Shown piece after piece: positions 43,710 through 52,819 of a DNA stretch of 64,000 nucleotides (position 1 is its first letter; every line of letters begins with the position of its first letter). The DNA is from Saprospiraceae bacterium (GTDB lineage: Bacteria > Bacteroidota > Bacteroidia > Chitinophagales > Saprospiraceae). Under the pieces are notes generated by a model, which saw nothing but the letters and a program-made list of their open reading frames with translations, ran no database searches and was not told the origin of the DNA. Made by a program: the position numbers and the translations under genes. Where the stretch lies: positions 124,001 through 188,000 of the forward strand of contig JAIYCH010000131.1 of NCBI GenBank assembly GCA_027488135.1. The letters are read 5' to 3'.

Positions 43710-44861
43710 ATGCTTGACTGTCAAAGAAACCTATTTTCCATACCTGATTCAATACATTATTTAAATTGTGCCTATATGTCTCCGCAACTTAAAGCGGTGG
43801 AGGAAGTAGGTCATTTATCTTTAAAGAGGAAAAACACTCCCTGGGAAATGCAAATTATGGATTTCTTTGAACCGGTAGAAAAATTAAAGGCTCTTTTTGC
43901 TACCTTAGTTCAGGCAAAGGATGCAAATAGAATAGCTATAATTCCCTCTGCTTCTTATGGATTAAGTACCGTGGCGAGAAATTTACCACTAAAAGCAGGA
44001 CAAGAAATTATTGTGGTAGAGGGGCAATTTCCAAGTAACGTCTATCCATGGAAAAGAGAGGCTGACGCAAAGGGTGCTCACTTAAAAATCGTCTCCGCAC
44101 CCAAGGGAGATAATAGAGGGGAAAATTGGAATGCCAGTATATTAGCGTCTATAAATGAAAATACAGCAGCCGTTGCATTGGGTAATATCCATTGGGCTGA
44201 CGGTACCAAATTTGATTTACTTGAAATCAGGAAAAAAACAAATCAATATGGTGCCTGGTTGGTCATTGATGGTACTCAGTCCGTAGGTGCCCTCCCTATA
44301 AATGTAGAAGAACTAAAACCGGAAGCTTTGGTTTGTGGCGGTTACAAGTGGTTGTTGGGGCCATACTCTCTTGGAATGGCCTATTTTTCACCTGTTTTAG
44401 ACCATGGAATTCCCTTGGAGGAAAATTGGATAAATAGATATGGAAGCGAAGATTTTAGTACCTTAGTAAATTATCAGGAAAATTATCAAACGGGGGCGTC
44501 GAGGTATTCTGTAGGTGAACACAGTAATTTTCAATTAGTACCTATGCTGACAAAAGCGCTTGAACAATTAATTGCCTGGGATCCTATTGAGATTCAAAGT
44601 TATTGCATTCGTCTGATTGCTCCTTATTTAGATGAATTACAATCTATGGGCATATTTATTGAAAATGAGAAATGGCGTGCCTCTCATCTTTTTGGCTTAC
44701 ACTTACCTGATTATATGTTGAATAAACCCATTCAATCTCTCCTGCAACAAAATAATGTTTTTATATCAAGAAGAGGTAATGCGTATAGAATATCTCCCCA
44801 TTTATATAATTCACCCGCTGACATGGAGGCCTTAGTATTTTGCTTCAAACAGATTCAATAG
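43710..44861 (+). CDS. Class V aminotransferase fold PLP enzyme
   Basis: This 383-residue PLP enzyme belongs to the class V group (isopenicillin-N epimerase, cysteine desulfurase, kynureninase relatives). Visible are YLNCAYMSPQL at the start, IIPSASYGLSTVARNL, the PLP-binding Asp in VIDGTQSVGALP, and the Schiff-base Lys in CGGYKWLLGPYSLGMAYF. There is no desulfurase-type Cys loop that I can see. The open frame extends upstream into glpD to 43656, but the ATG at 43710 yields MLDCQRNLF and clears glpD by 25 nt. The substrate is not known. Confidence 0.82.
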   Translation: MLDCQRNLFSIPDSIHYLNCAYMSPQLKAVEEVGHLSLKRKNTPWEMQIMDFFEPVEKLKALFATLVQAKDANRIAIIPSASYGLSTVARNLPLKAGQEIIVVEGQFPSNVYPWKREADAKGAHLKIVSAPKGDNRGENWNASILASINENTAAVALGNIHWADGTKFDLLEIRKKTNQYGAWLVIDGTQSVGALPINVEELKPEALVCGGYKWLLGPYSLGMAYFSPVLDHGIPLEENWINRYGSEDFSTLVNYQENYQTGASRYSVGEHSNFQLVPMLTKALEQLIAWDPIEIQSYCIRLIAPYLDELQSMGIFIENEKWRASHLFGLHLPDYMLNKPIQSLLQQNNVFISRRGNAYRISPHLYNSPADMEALVFCFKQIQ

Positions 44862-44900
44862 AATTATGTTGAAATACATCTTTCTTTAACATTGATTTTA

Positions 44901-44908
44901 TATTTTTG
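44901..44908 (+). promoter_or_regulatory. Candidate -7 element upstream of smc
   Basis: TATTTTTG fits TAnnTTTG and ends 6 nt before the smc ATG at 44915, implying a leader of a few nucleotides at most. No TTG is found at the usual distance. Confidence 0.4.
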
Positions 44909-44914
44909 CAGGCT

Positions 44915-47900
44915 ATGAAACTGAAAACTTTAGAAATTAAAGGCTTCAAGAGCTTTGCCAATCAAACTGTTATTAACTTTAATGAGGAAGTCATTGGTAT
45001 TGTGGGGCCAAATGGGTCTGGAAAGTCTAATATTGTTGATGCTATTCGATGGGTTTTAGGGGAGCAGAAAAGTAGAGAGTTGCGATTAGAGCAAATGCAG
45101 GACGTTATCTTTAATGGCACAAATAAAAGGAAACAAGCAGGTATAGCTCAAGTTACTTTGACCTTTGAAAATACAAAAAATTTACTCCCTACAGCCTATA
45201 ATACCGTAGCAATCTCGCGTCTATTATATAGAAGCGGGGAAAGCGAATATCAGTTGAATGGCGTAAATTGCAGGTTAAAAGATATTACCAATCTTTTTTT
45301 GGACACAGGAATAGGATCTAATTCTTATGCAATCATTGCCTTGGGAATGGTTGATGATATTCTTGATGATAAAGAGGATTCAAGAAGAAAAATGTTTGAA
45401 CAGGCTGCTGGCGTATCTAAATATAAAATTAGGAAAAGAGAAGCTCTATCGAAATTAAAATCTGCTTCTGAAGATTTAGATAGGGTAGAAGATCTTTTAT
45501 TCGAAATTGACGGGAATTTAAAGAGTTTGGAGAAACAGGCCAAAAGAACTAAAAAGTATTTTGACCTCAAAAATGAGTATAAAGAGTTGAGCATCGAACT
45601 GTCCCTGCTTAAAGTTAGTATATTAAAAAAACAATATGTTCAGTTTAAAAAAGATATTGACTTACTTGAAGATGATTATAGAACACTTGATTTTTCTATA
45701 CAAAAGGAAGAAGCTTCTTTAGAACAATTAAAAAAAATACACTTAGACAAGGAAATTTGGCTTTCTGAAAACCAGAAAGACTTAAATGAGGTTATTTCAA
45801 ATCTAAGAAATCTTGAAAATGAAAAGAAACTAACTATCCAAAGACAACAGTTTATTAGTGAAAATGAAAAAAAGCTGATTAGCGAAATTACCCAGGCAGA
45901 AGATTTACTTTCCAGGCTTAAAGAAGAAATTGTTGAGGTAAATATTGAATTAAATCTTGAAAAAAGAGTTTCTTTTAGGTTAGAACAAGAGCTAGATGCT
46001 GCACAAAAGGAACTGGACGAAATTAAAAATAATCATTCCGAAGCTAAAAGCTTGATGGATAATATCCTTTTAGAGCAAATTAAATATGAGAAATCAGTTG
46101 TCGATCTTGAAAAATTAAAAGCTGTAAACCAATCGCAAATTGATAACTTATCAAGGGCAAATGAAACAAACCAAAATGAACTTAATCAAATTTTGACTTC
46201 AATGGATTCTTTATCCTCTGAGGTTGATAAACTAGTTGCTGATGAGGTAAACCAACAGGCGTTTATTAATGGATTGGACCATAAAGAACAAATTAGATTA
46301 GAGAAGTTAGCCCAGCTTGAGATTCAAAAGGATAATCAAAACCAGGATTTAATTAAAATTAGGAGAGATTTAGATGCCAATAAGAATGAATTGAAGTTAA
46401 CTAAAAGCATGGTGGACAACCTTGAAGGTTTTCCAGAATCTATTCATTTTCTTACAAAACAAAAGGAATGGAATAATAAAATTCCACTTTTAACTGATAT
46501 TATTTATGTTGACGAAAAATATAGGGTGGCCATTGAAAATTTCCTGGAACCTTTCTTGAATTATTTTGTCGTTGCTGATTATCCTACAGCGCTTCAGGCA
46601 GTGGATACTCTAATAAAGGCTCAAAAGGGAAAAGCAAATTTTTTCCTTCTTTCCTCTTTTGAAAACTATGTCCCACCTTTACTCCTTCAGTTATCTCATC
46701 AAAGAGCTATTGATTTAATTCAGGTGGATGAACCTTATAATAAATTGTGTAATTATCTTCTTGAGGGAGTTTACATGGTTGAACCTAATCAATCTATAGC
46801 TCAACTTCCTGAAAGTAATTTAATTTTTCTTCATACAAATGGCCAATTTACTCATAGAAAACATAGTCTTTCCGGTGGTTCAATAGGCCTATTTGAAGGG
46901 AAGAAGATTGGAAGAAAGAAAAATCTGGTATTCCTGGAAGAATCTATTAGCAAAAAAGAAAAAGAAGAGGAGAGGGTAGTAAGTATTATTTTTCAGATAA
47001 AAAACGAAATCAGCGCTGCTCAGGCCTTAAATAATCAAAAGGAATTATCTGACGAAAAACAGAAACTGCAGAAAATTATTCAACAAAGAATGAGCACTCA
47101 GTCAAGAAAAGATGGTATTACCCAGTTTGTTGAAGACCTGAGAATTAAAATGGGAAATACCCAGCAACAAATTGAAACAGCATCCAGTCATCTGGAAAAA
47201 ATAATGGGTTCTTTAGACATAGAACGTTCTCTTCTTGACAAAGCCAAGGAAAAAATAGCTTTAACAGATGGAAATTTTAGGGGTTTAGCCGAAAGATTAA
47301 GTACCGTTTCTACGCTTTTTAATGAAAAAAATATACAGTTTTTACGTCAGGAAAATAAGGTAGAAGGATTTCAACGTGAGCTAAATAATAAAGAAAAGCA
47401 AATTATTGAAAGACAAAATTCTATTTCGCATAATAAAATTATTCTGCAAAAATCTATGCAGGAAAATGATTATTTAACGGCAAATCTTACAAAATATTCA
47501 GATCAAATACAAGAAATATTAACGGTCAAATCGTCAAGACAACTAAATATTACTGAAGCTGAAACTCAGTTTTTTGAAGAAAGAAATCAAATTGTTACCC
47601 TCGAAAATTTTGTTCGACAACAAAATAAGGCAAGACAAGACAAACAGGTCGCAGTAAATATTTTAAAGGAATCATTTAGCGATACTAAATTTGAAATTAG
47701 TTCGCTATCTCAAAGACTTAGAATTGAGTTTGAAGTAAATGTTAATGATATTCTCAATATTGAACCTAAAGGACTAGGGACGATAGAAGAACTTGTACCT
47801 CAAGTAGAAAAAATGAAAGCCAAATTAGATAATTATGGCGAAGTTAATCCATTAGCTATTGAAGCTTTTGATGAAATGCAAGGGAGATTTACTGATATTC

Positions 47901-48457
47901 TCACTCAAAAGAATGATATTTTAGATGCAAAATTATCTTTGGAGAAAACCTTAAATGAGATTGAGCAAACGGCTACCGTTAGGTTTTTAGAAGCCTTCAC
48001 TCAAGTAAGAACGCATTTTATTGAAGTTTTTAGAAGTTTATTTACTGACGATGACAATTGTGATTTAATACTAGTTGATCCTAATCATCCACTTGATTCA
48101 AAAATTGAAATTATTGCAAAACCTAAGGGAAAAAAGCCTCAATCTATTAGCCAGTTATCAGGAGGGGAAAAAACCCTTACAGCTATTGCCTTATTATTTT
48201 CTCTGTATCTGCTGAAACCAGCGCCATTTTGTATTTTTGATGAAGTCGATGCTCCTTTGGATGATACCAATATTTCAAAATTTAATAAAATCATAAAAAA
48301 GTTTTCAGGGGAATCACAATTTATTATCGTGACACACAATAAACTCACTATGGCTTCAGTACAAACCATTTATGGCGTTTATATGGAAGAACAAGGTGTA
48401 TCGGGTATAGCAGCCGTTGATTTAAGAGAATATCAATTGCAAGAAACTACCGTATAA
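44915..48457 (+). CDS. smc: Chromosome segregation protein SMC
   Basis: This 1180-residue protein has the classic SMC layout. The N-terminal ATPase half has Walker A GPNGSGKSN and the conserved IRWVLGEQ stretch. Two long coiled coils (about 170-505 and 665-1010) flank a hinge domain (about 510-640). The C-terminal half has the signature QLSGGEKTLTAIALLFSLYL and Walker B FCIFDEVDAPLDD. It compacts and helps segregate the chromosome, probably with ScpA and ScpB, which are not nearby. Three upstream codons from a TTG at 44906 are in frame, but ATG at 44915 (MKLKTLEIKGFKSF) is the family start. It is convergent with the AsmA-like gene, 4 nt apart. Confidence 0.96.
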   Translation: MKLKTLEIKGFKSFANQTVINFNEEVIGIVGPNGSGKSNIVDAIRWVLGEQKSRELRLEQMQDVIFNGTNKRKQAGIAQVTLTFENTKNLLPTAYNTVAISRLLYRSGESEYQLNGVNCRLKDITNLFLDTGIGSNSYAIIALGMVDDILDDKEDSRRKMFEQAAGVSKYKIRKREALSKLKSASEDLDRVEDLLFEIDGNLKSLEKQAKRTKKYFDLKNEYKELSIELSLLKVSILKKQYVQFKKDIDLLEDDYRTLDFSIQKEEASLEQLKKIHLDKEIWLSENQKDLNEVISNLRNLENEKKLTIQRQQFISENEKKLISEITQAEDLLSRLKEEIVEVNIELNLEKRVSFRLEQELDAAQKELDEIKNNHSEAKSLMDNILLEQIKYEKSVVDLEKLKAVNQSQIDNLSRANETNQNELNQILTSMDSLSSEVDKLVADEVNQQAFINGLDHKEQIRLEKLAQLEIQKDNQNQDLIKIRRDLDANKNELKLTKSMVDNLEGFPESIHFLTKQKEWNNKIPLLTDIIYVDEKYRVAIENFLEPFLNYFVVADYPTALQAVDTLIKAQKGKANFFLLSSFENYVPPLLLQLSHQRAIDLIQVDEPYNKLCNYLLEGVYMVEPNQSIAQLPESNLIFLHTNGQFTHRKHSLSGGSIGLFEGKKIGRKKNLVFLEESISKKEKEEERVVSIIFQIKNEISAAQALNNQKELSDEKQKLQKIIQQRMSTQSRKDGITQFVEDLRIKMGNTQQQIETASSHLEKIMGSLDIERSLLDKAKEKIALTDGNFRGLAERLSTVSTLFNEKNIQFLRQENKVEGFQRELNNKEKQIIERQNSISHNKIILQKSMQENDYLTANLTKYSDQIQEILTVKSSRQLNITEAETQFFEERNQIVTLENFVRQQNKARQDKQVAVNILKESFSDTKFEISSLSQRLRIEFEVNVNDILNIEPKGLGTIEELVPQVEKMKAKLDNYGEVNPLAIEAFDEMQGRFTDILTQKNDILDAKLSLEKTLNEIEQTATVRFLEAFTQVRTHFIEVFRSLFTDDDNCDLILVDPNHPLDSKIEIIAKPKGKKPQSISQLSGGEKTLTAIALLFSLYLLKPAPFCIFDEVDAPLDDTNISKFNKIIKKFSGESQFIIVTHNKLTMASVQTIYGVYMEEQGVSGIAAVDLREYQLQETTV

Positions 48458-48461
48458 TCTT

Positions 48462-51400
48462 TTATTTTAAAAATGGTTTCATAGATTTAAAAGAAGCTTG
48501 TAAACTATCATTTAATTTATAAAATTCTTCCCATGCATTTAGGTTACTTTGTTGGTAAACTGAAGGCAAATAATTGTATCTATCTTTTATTGGTTTTCTC
48601 AGTGTATTTTTAAGCTTGTCCTCTGAATAAATTCTTCTCAATTCTTTATTTAATTCATATTTTAAATATTTTTCTAATTTTAGTCTCAATGTTTCATTTA
48701 AACTATGCTGAATATGCAAGGTCACACTAAAATTCTTAGAAATACAATCTTCAATATCAATAGTTACTTCAATGCCGTCAGGAAAATTATTTAAAATATT
48801 CATAGTTGTAAACTCTTCCATTTTAATATATGATAACGGAATTAATCCTTTTACCTTAAAAAAACAATCCTTGTCACCACTTTGTAACCCTGTAAAATAA
48901 AAGGGTACATCTTTTAAAGTAAGGAAAATAGGCCAGAATATAAATTTTTTGTCTTCGTAGCTTATCCACCAATTTAAATCATTCTTGCTACTTTCAATAT
49001 TTTTAGCTTGTAAACCATTAAAAGGTTTAATCTGAGTTCCGGCAATAATACCGTTCATATTGAAATAAAATAAATATTTTAAAGAGGAAAAAGGGTATTC
49101 AGGAGCATTTCCAATATTTCCCGTTAGTTTTAGCCCTGCTGGCTTGTTGCTCTTATCTTCCGATGTAAAGTTAAAGATTTGAAGCGGAGATTGTTTTGGC
49201 AAAGAAAAGAGGTTCATTTGAAATTTACTAAGATCAAATTTTACCACAAAATTATTTCGCTTATTAACATTTCCTTGCCAATAGATAGGCATTTTTTTGA
49301 GATAGGCAATGCCTTTATTTAATTCAACAGATCCCTTTCTTAAGTTTATCTGAAAGGTAATATTATTAAAAATCTGATCAGCACTTTTTATGCTATCCAT
49401 AAAAACTTTCCCAGATATTTCAATTCTATCGGGTATTAATGATTGAAATGGGCGAGTTACTTTTTTACCTATAATTGGTATAATTTTATTGATTAAACTA
49501 GGTTTAGCATCTTTTTCTATATCCTGAGAAGCACTTTGTGCTAATAAATCTGAAGAAGGTAAAATAAAAGGAAACTGAGAAGCCCAAATATTTAAGTTTC
49601 CTTTCAGCACGCCTTTATCAAATAAATAATTATCCAGATTCAACAGATTGCCTTTCGTTCTTATGTTTAAATTTTGGTACTTAAAACCCAGATTATTAAT
49701 CAACAGGCTGTTCAGTTTATAATTTCCTTTAAGATTGAAATTATCGTATGAAGTACCATTATATAAAAGTTTTGATGTTTTGAATTGTATATTTACATCA
49801 TAAGGCACAATCTTAGGGGACCTGGTTTCATGTTTATCTTGAACTTCTTTACTATAATTATCTTCTTTTAAAGTTAATTTTACCTGTTGTGCGTCGCTCG
49901 GCACTACCCAATAATCTAGGTTAGTTTTCTCAGCTTTTACATTAAAGGAACCTTTTAAGGTTTTCAATGGACTAAAAAAGGCCAGGATATTTGTAATTCT
50001 TCCTGAAATAGTCAAAGGATTACCATTATAGTTGCCTTTAACCAAGGGTAATGTAAGACCTTCTTGTGATAAAACGGCCATTAGCGTTTGAATAGATGCC
50101 CACTTATTTGATTCAATCCATTTAAAATTTTTTATGGACAATTCCCCATCCATTCTTACATTATCGTAATTTTTATCATCAACATCAGACATCTTGCCCT
50201 GCATAAAAAGGTTAGCTTTGAGTAAACCCTTTAAATCACTTCCTGAAAAAACAGGAAGATACTTATGGAGAGAACTAAGCTGAAGTTCGCCCCTGATAAA
50301 TCCATTTACATAAGGATCATAAAATGGGTTACTTAAATAAAGAGCTAAATTAAAATCTTTCCCTTCCATACAAGCCTCCATTTTTGGAATAGATATTTCA
50401 AGATTTTTCAAATCATTTGAGTCATTACAGATAGATAGGTAGGACTGAATATCTGAAATACCTTCTGAATTAAAGTAATCTAAAATACTTCCGTTATTAA
50501 TCTGGAGAAAGCCATTAAAATTTGGATATGCTCTTGGTGAAACTTGAAATGGACCTTTAATACTGAGACCTAGGTTGAAATCTCCTTTAATTTGTTTTAA
50601 TTGGCTAAAAGATGTTTTCTCCAGCGAAGGAAGTAATTGAACTAACTCACTGAATTTGTTATCAGGTGCATAGAGATTTAAATCGTAATAATAGTTTGAT
50701 GGATTTTTCTTAATTAACCCTTTTATCTGTAAGGATAGTTGATTAATCTGTATTTCATTTTCTTTGATAACATATATTTTATTTATATTATCTATATTAA
50801 AATCTACATCGAATGATAATTTTGCTTTTTCCATTATTTGCGATGAACCAATGGAGATACTTACCTCAGTTGCTCTGGTTTTAGTCTTTAAATTGTAAAA
50901 ACTTGTACTTAAATCGCCTGAACCCTTATGGGAAATACCATCTGCCTTAATATTAACTTTAGCATTTTCATCTTCCAGTAATAAGAAACCATTGATGATT
51001 TCAATGGATTGCAGCGCCAGATTGAAATTTACCCTTGCTTTTGAAAAACTATCTCGTGATTCATTAAATTCATCAGCCAGAGGGACTTCATAGTTTTTCT
51101 GTCCTGAAGAAGAAATTAATAACGTTAGTTTAGGTTCAAAAAATCTGATAGATCGAATATAAATGGGTCTGGATTTATCAATAACCGACCATATATCAAC
51201 AGCTATATCGATGTATTTAACGCTTAAAAGTTCTGAATTTCCTAAAGCTTTACTTCCAAGGGTGGTGAAATTGGAAAATCTAACGTTAAGAAATGGAAAA
51301 GATCTAAATAATGAAAAATCGACACTGGAAAAATTTACTTGTTCGATAATGTCAATATCTATAGAATTAATTACTCGAAGTGCTAGTGGTTTTCTAAACA

Positions 51401-51554
51401 AGATAGGAAGCGAAGAACCTAAAAGAACAAAAAACAAAAAGGCCAAAGTTGAATATCTAAAATAGGGGTTACCCCATTTTAGTCCTATCCACTCTTTGAA
51501 AATATCTTTAAGATTGACTAATTTGACCTTAAATTTGGTTAAAATTGACTTCAT
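48462..51554 (-). CDS. AsmA family / TamB-like envelope protein
   Basis: This 1030-residue protein has a short cytoplasmic N-terminus, one membrane helix (about 36-55) and a very long periplasmic beta-rich region. The start of the periplasmic part (NSIDIDIIEQVNFSSVDFSLFRSFPFLNVRFSNFT) is typical of AsmA-like proteins, as are LTISGRI-type strands and amphipathic repeats to the end. Proteins of this superfamily form beta-groove bridges that move phospholipids from the inner to the outer membrane, and that is the likely role. There is a single copy here without an operon partner. Its ATG at 51554 faces rnd. Confidence 0.85.
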   Translation of the reverse strand: MKSILTKFKVKLVNLKDIFKEWIGLKWGNPYFRYSTLAFLFFVLLGSSLPILFRKPLALRVINSIDIDIIEQVNFSSVDFSLFRSFPFLNVRFSNFTTLGSKALGNSELLSVKYIDIAVDIWSVIDKSRPIYIRSIRFFEPKLTLLISSSGQKNYEVPLADEFNESRDSFSKARVNFNLALQSIEIINGFLLLEDENAKVNIKADGISHKGSGDLSTSFYNLKTKTRATEVSISIGSSQIMEKAKLSFDVDFNIDNINKIYVIKENEIQINQLSLQIKGLIKKNPSNYYYDLNLYAPDNKFSELVQLLPSLEKTSFSQLKQIKGDFNLGLSIKGPFQVSPRAYPNFNGFLQINNGSILDYFNSEGISDIQSYLSICNDSNDLKNLEISIPKMEACMEGKDFNLALYLSNPFYDPYVNGFIRGELQLSSLHKYLPVFSGSDLKGLLKANLFMQGKMSDVDDKNYDNVRMDGELSIKNFKWIESNKWASIQTLMAVLSQEGLTLPLVKGNYNGNPLTISGRITNILAFFSPLKTLKGSFNVKAEKTNLDYWVVPSDAQQVKLTLKEDNYSKEVQDKHETRSPKIVPYDVNIQFKTSKLLYNGTSYDNFNLKGNYKLNSLLINNLGFKYQNLNIRTKGNLLNLDNYLFDKGVLKGNLNIWASQFPFILPSSDLLAQSASQDIEKDAKPSLINKIIPIIGKKVTRPFQSLIPDRIEISGKVFMDSIKSADQIFNNITFQINLRKGSVELNKGIAYLKKMPIYWQGNVNKRNNFVVKFDLSKFQMNLFSLPKQSPLQIFNFTSEDKSNKPAGLKLTGNIGNAPEYPFSSLKYLFYFNMNGIIAGTQIKPFNGLQAKNIESSKNDLNWWISYEDKKFIFWPIFLTLKDVPFYFTGLQSGDKDCFFKVKGLIPLSYIKMEEFTTMNILNNFPDGIEVTIDIEDCISKNFSVTLHIQHSLNETLRLKLEKYLKYELNKELRRIYSEDKLKNTLRKPIKDRYNYLPSVYQQSNLNAWEEFYKLNDSLQASFKSMKPFLK

Positions 51555-51605
51555 AACAGATATCTAACGATAATTTTTAAGAGTTAGTTTATTAAACACA
51601 TTTTC

Positions 51606-52817
51606 ATGTGTATCTTTACTGTAGTTTTAAAATTTCCGCCAAAATCAAACGTGAAAGAAAATAATAATTTCATTCTTATAGAGAATGACAGCGATTTAAA
51701 GTTATTTGCTGATGCTCATCAGCAGGTTAAACTAATAGGTATAGATACTGAATTTGTTGGTGAAAAAAGGTACAAACCGTTGATTTGTCTTATTCAAACA
51801 TCCTCTGAAATAGGAAATTATATTATTGATCCTTTGGTGATTTCAGATTTGTCACCTTTTCTTCAATTGATTGAGAATCCAAATATTCTAAAAATAACGC
51901 ATGCGGGCGACAATGATTATCGGGGTTTTTATCAAAATTTTGGCATTCTACCTAAAAATATTTTTGATACCCAAATAGCCTCGGCCTTTTTAGATTTCAA
52001 ATATCCCATATCCTTCAAAAAATTAGTTGAGACAGAATTTAATTATCATTTGGACAAATCGCATACAGTTACTCAATGGGATCATAGACCTTTGACCGTA
52101 GATCAGTTGCAATATGCATTAGATGATGTGTTACCTCTTATCGAGTTATATGAACGGCTAACGGAAAGATTAAAACAAAATCATAGATTATCCTGGGCGC
52201 AGGAAGAGTTTAAGCAACTTGAATTAGTAGGTACTTATGCTAAATTGGTCGAAAGCGAAGTAATCGGCAATCCTATGATTTATTCACTTTCTCTAAATGA
52301 AAGAATATTTTATCTTAGGTTGATGGTTTGGAGGGAAAATGTGGCAAAAGAAAGAAATGTAAATAAGGATATGGTTATTCCAGCAAAATATATACATACC
52401 CTGGTTAAAGGTATTAAATCTGGAAAAAATTATTTTAAAGATAATAGAAGGTTTCCAATTAATATTTCAAACGATTATTGGAAACTGTTTGATGATTTTT
52501 ATAAGGAAAAGCCTAGAGAAAATGAATTATTATTACTTTCTAATATTGGAAAGGAACCTGAGGAAGACCTTAGGGAAGAGGCTATAATAGATTTAATTTA
52601 CGGTGTTATAAAATATTACTGTATGGAAAATGGTATTTCAGCTTCCATCGCATTCCCTAAAAACATGTTAAAACTCATGAGACAGAATGACCATTTGCAT
52701 GCTGGTTTTGCTAATGGTTGGAGGTCATCTTTCTTTGGTATGGAATTTAATGAAATGCTGACTCAAAAAAAATCAGTTAATGTTATTTTTAAGAATGGTA
52801 AAATAATAATTGAATAA
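51606..52817 (+). CDS. rnd: Ribonuclease D-like 3'-5' exonuclease with HRDC domain
   Basis: This 403-residue protein has a DEDD exonuclease domain: D47 and E49 in IGIDTEFVGEKRY, the second Asp in HAGDNDYRGF, and YALDDVLPLIELY for the last acidic residue and Tyr. A central HRDC-like helical domain follows, with an extra C-terminal region. It likely trims the 3' ends of tRNA precursors or other small RNAs. The start is not certain: ATG at 51606 is given, and GTG at 51651 (VKENNNFIL) would remove a hydrophobic 15-residue extension. The ABC ATPase gene follows after 2 nt. Confidence 0.87.
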   Translation: MCIFTVVLKFPPKSNVKENNNFILIENDSDLKLFADAHQQVKLIGIDTEFVGEKRYKPLICLIQTSSEIGNYIIDPLVISDLSPFLQLIENPNILKITHAGDNDYRGFYQNFGILPKNIFDTQIASAFLDFKYPISFKKLVETEFNYHLDKSHTVTQWDHRPLTVDQLQYALDDVLPLIELYERLTERLKQNHRLSWAQEEFKQLELVGTYAKLVESEVIGNPMIYSLSLNERIFYLRLMVWRENVAKERNVNKDMVIPAKYIHTLVKGIKSGKNYFKDNRRFPINISNDYWKLFDDFYKEKPRENELLLLSNIGKEPEEDLREEAIIDLIYGVIKYYCMENGISASIAFPKNMLKLMRQNDHLHAGFANGWRSSFFGMEFNEMLTQKKSVNVIFKNGKIIIE

Positions 52818-52819
52818 GT

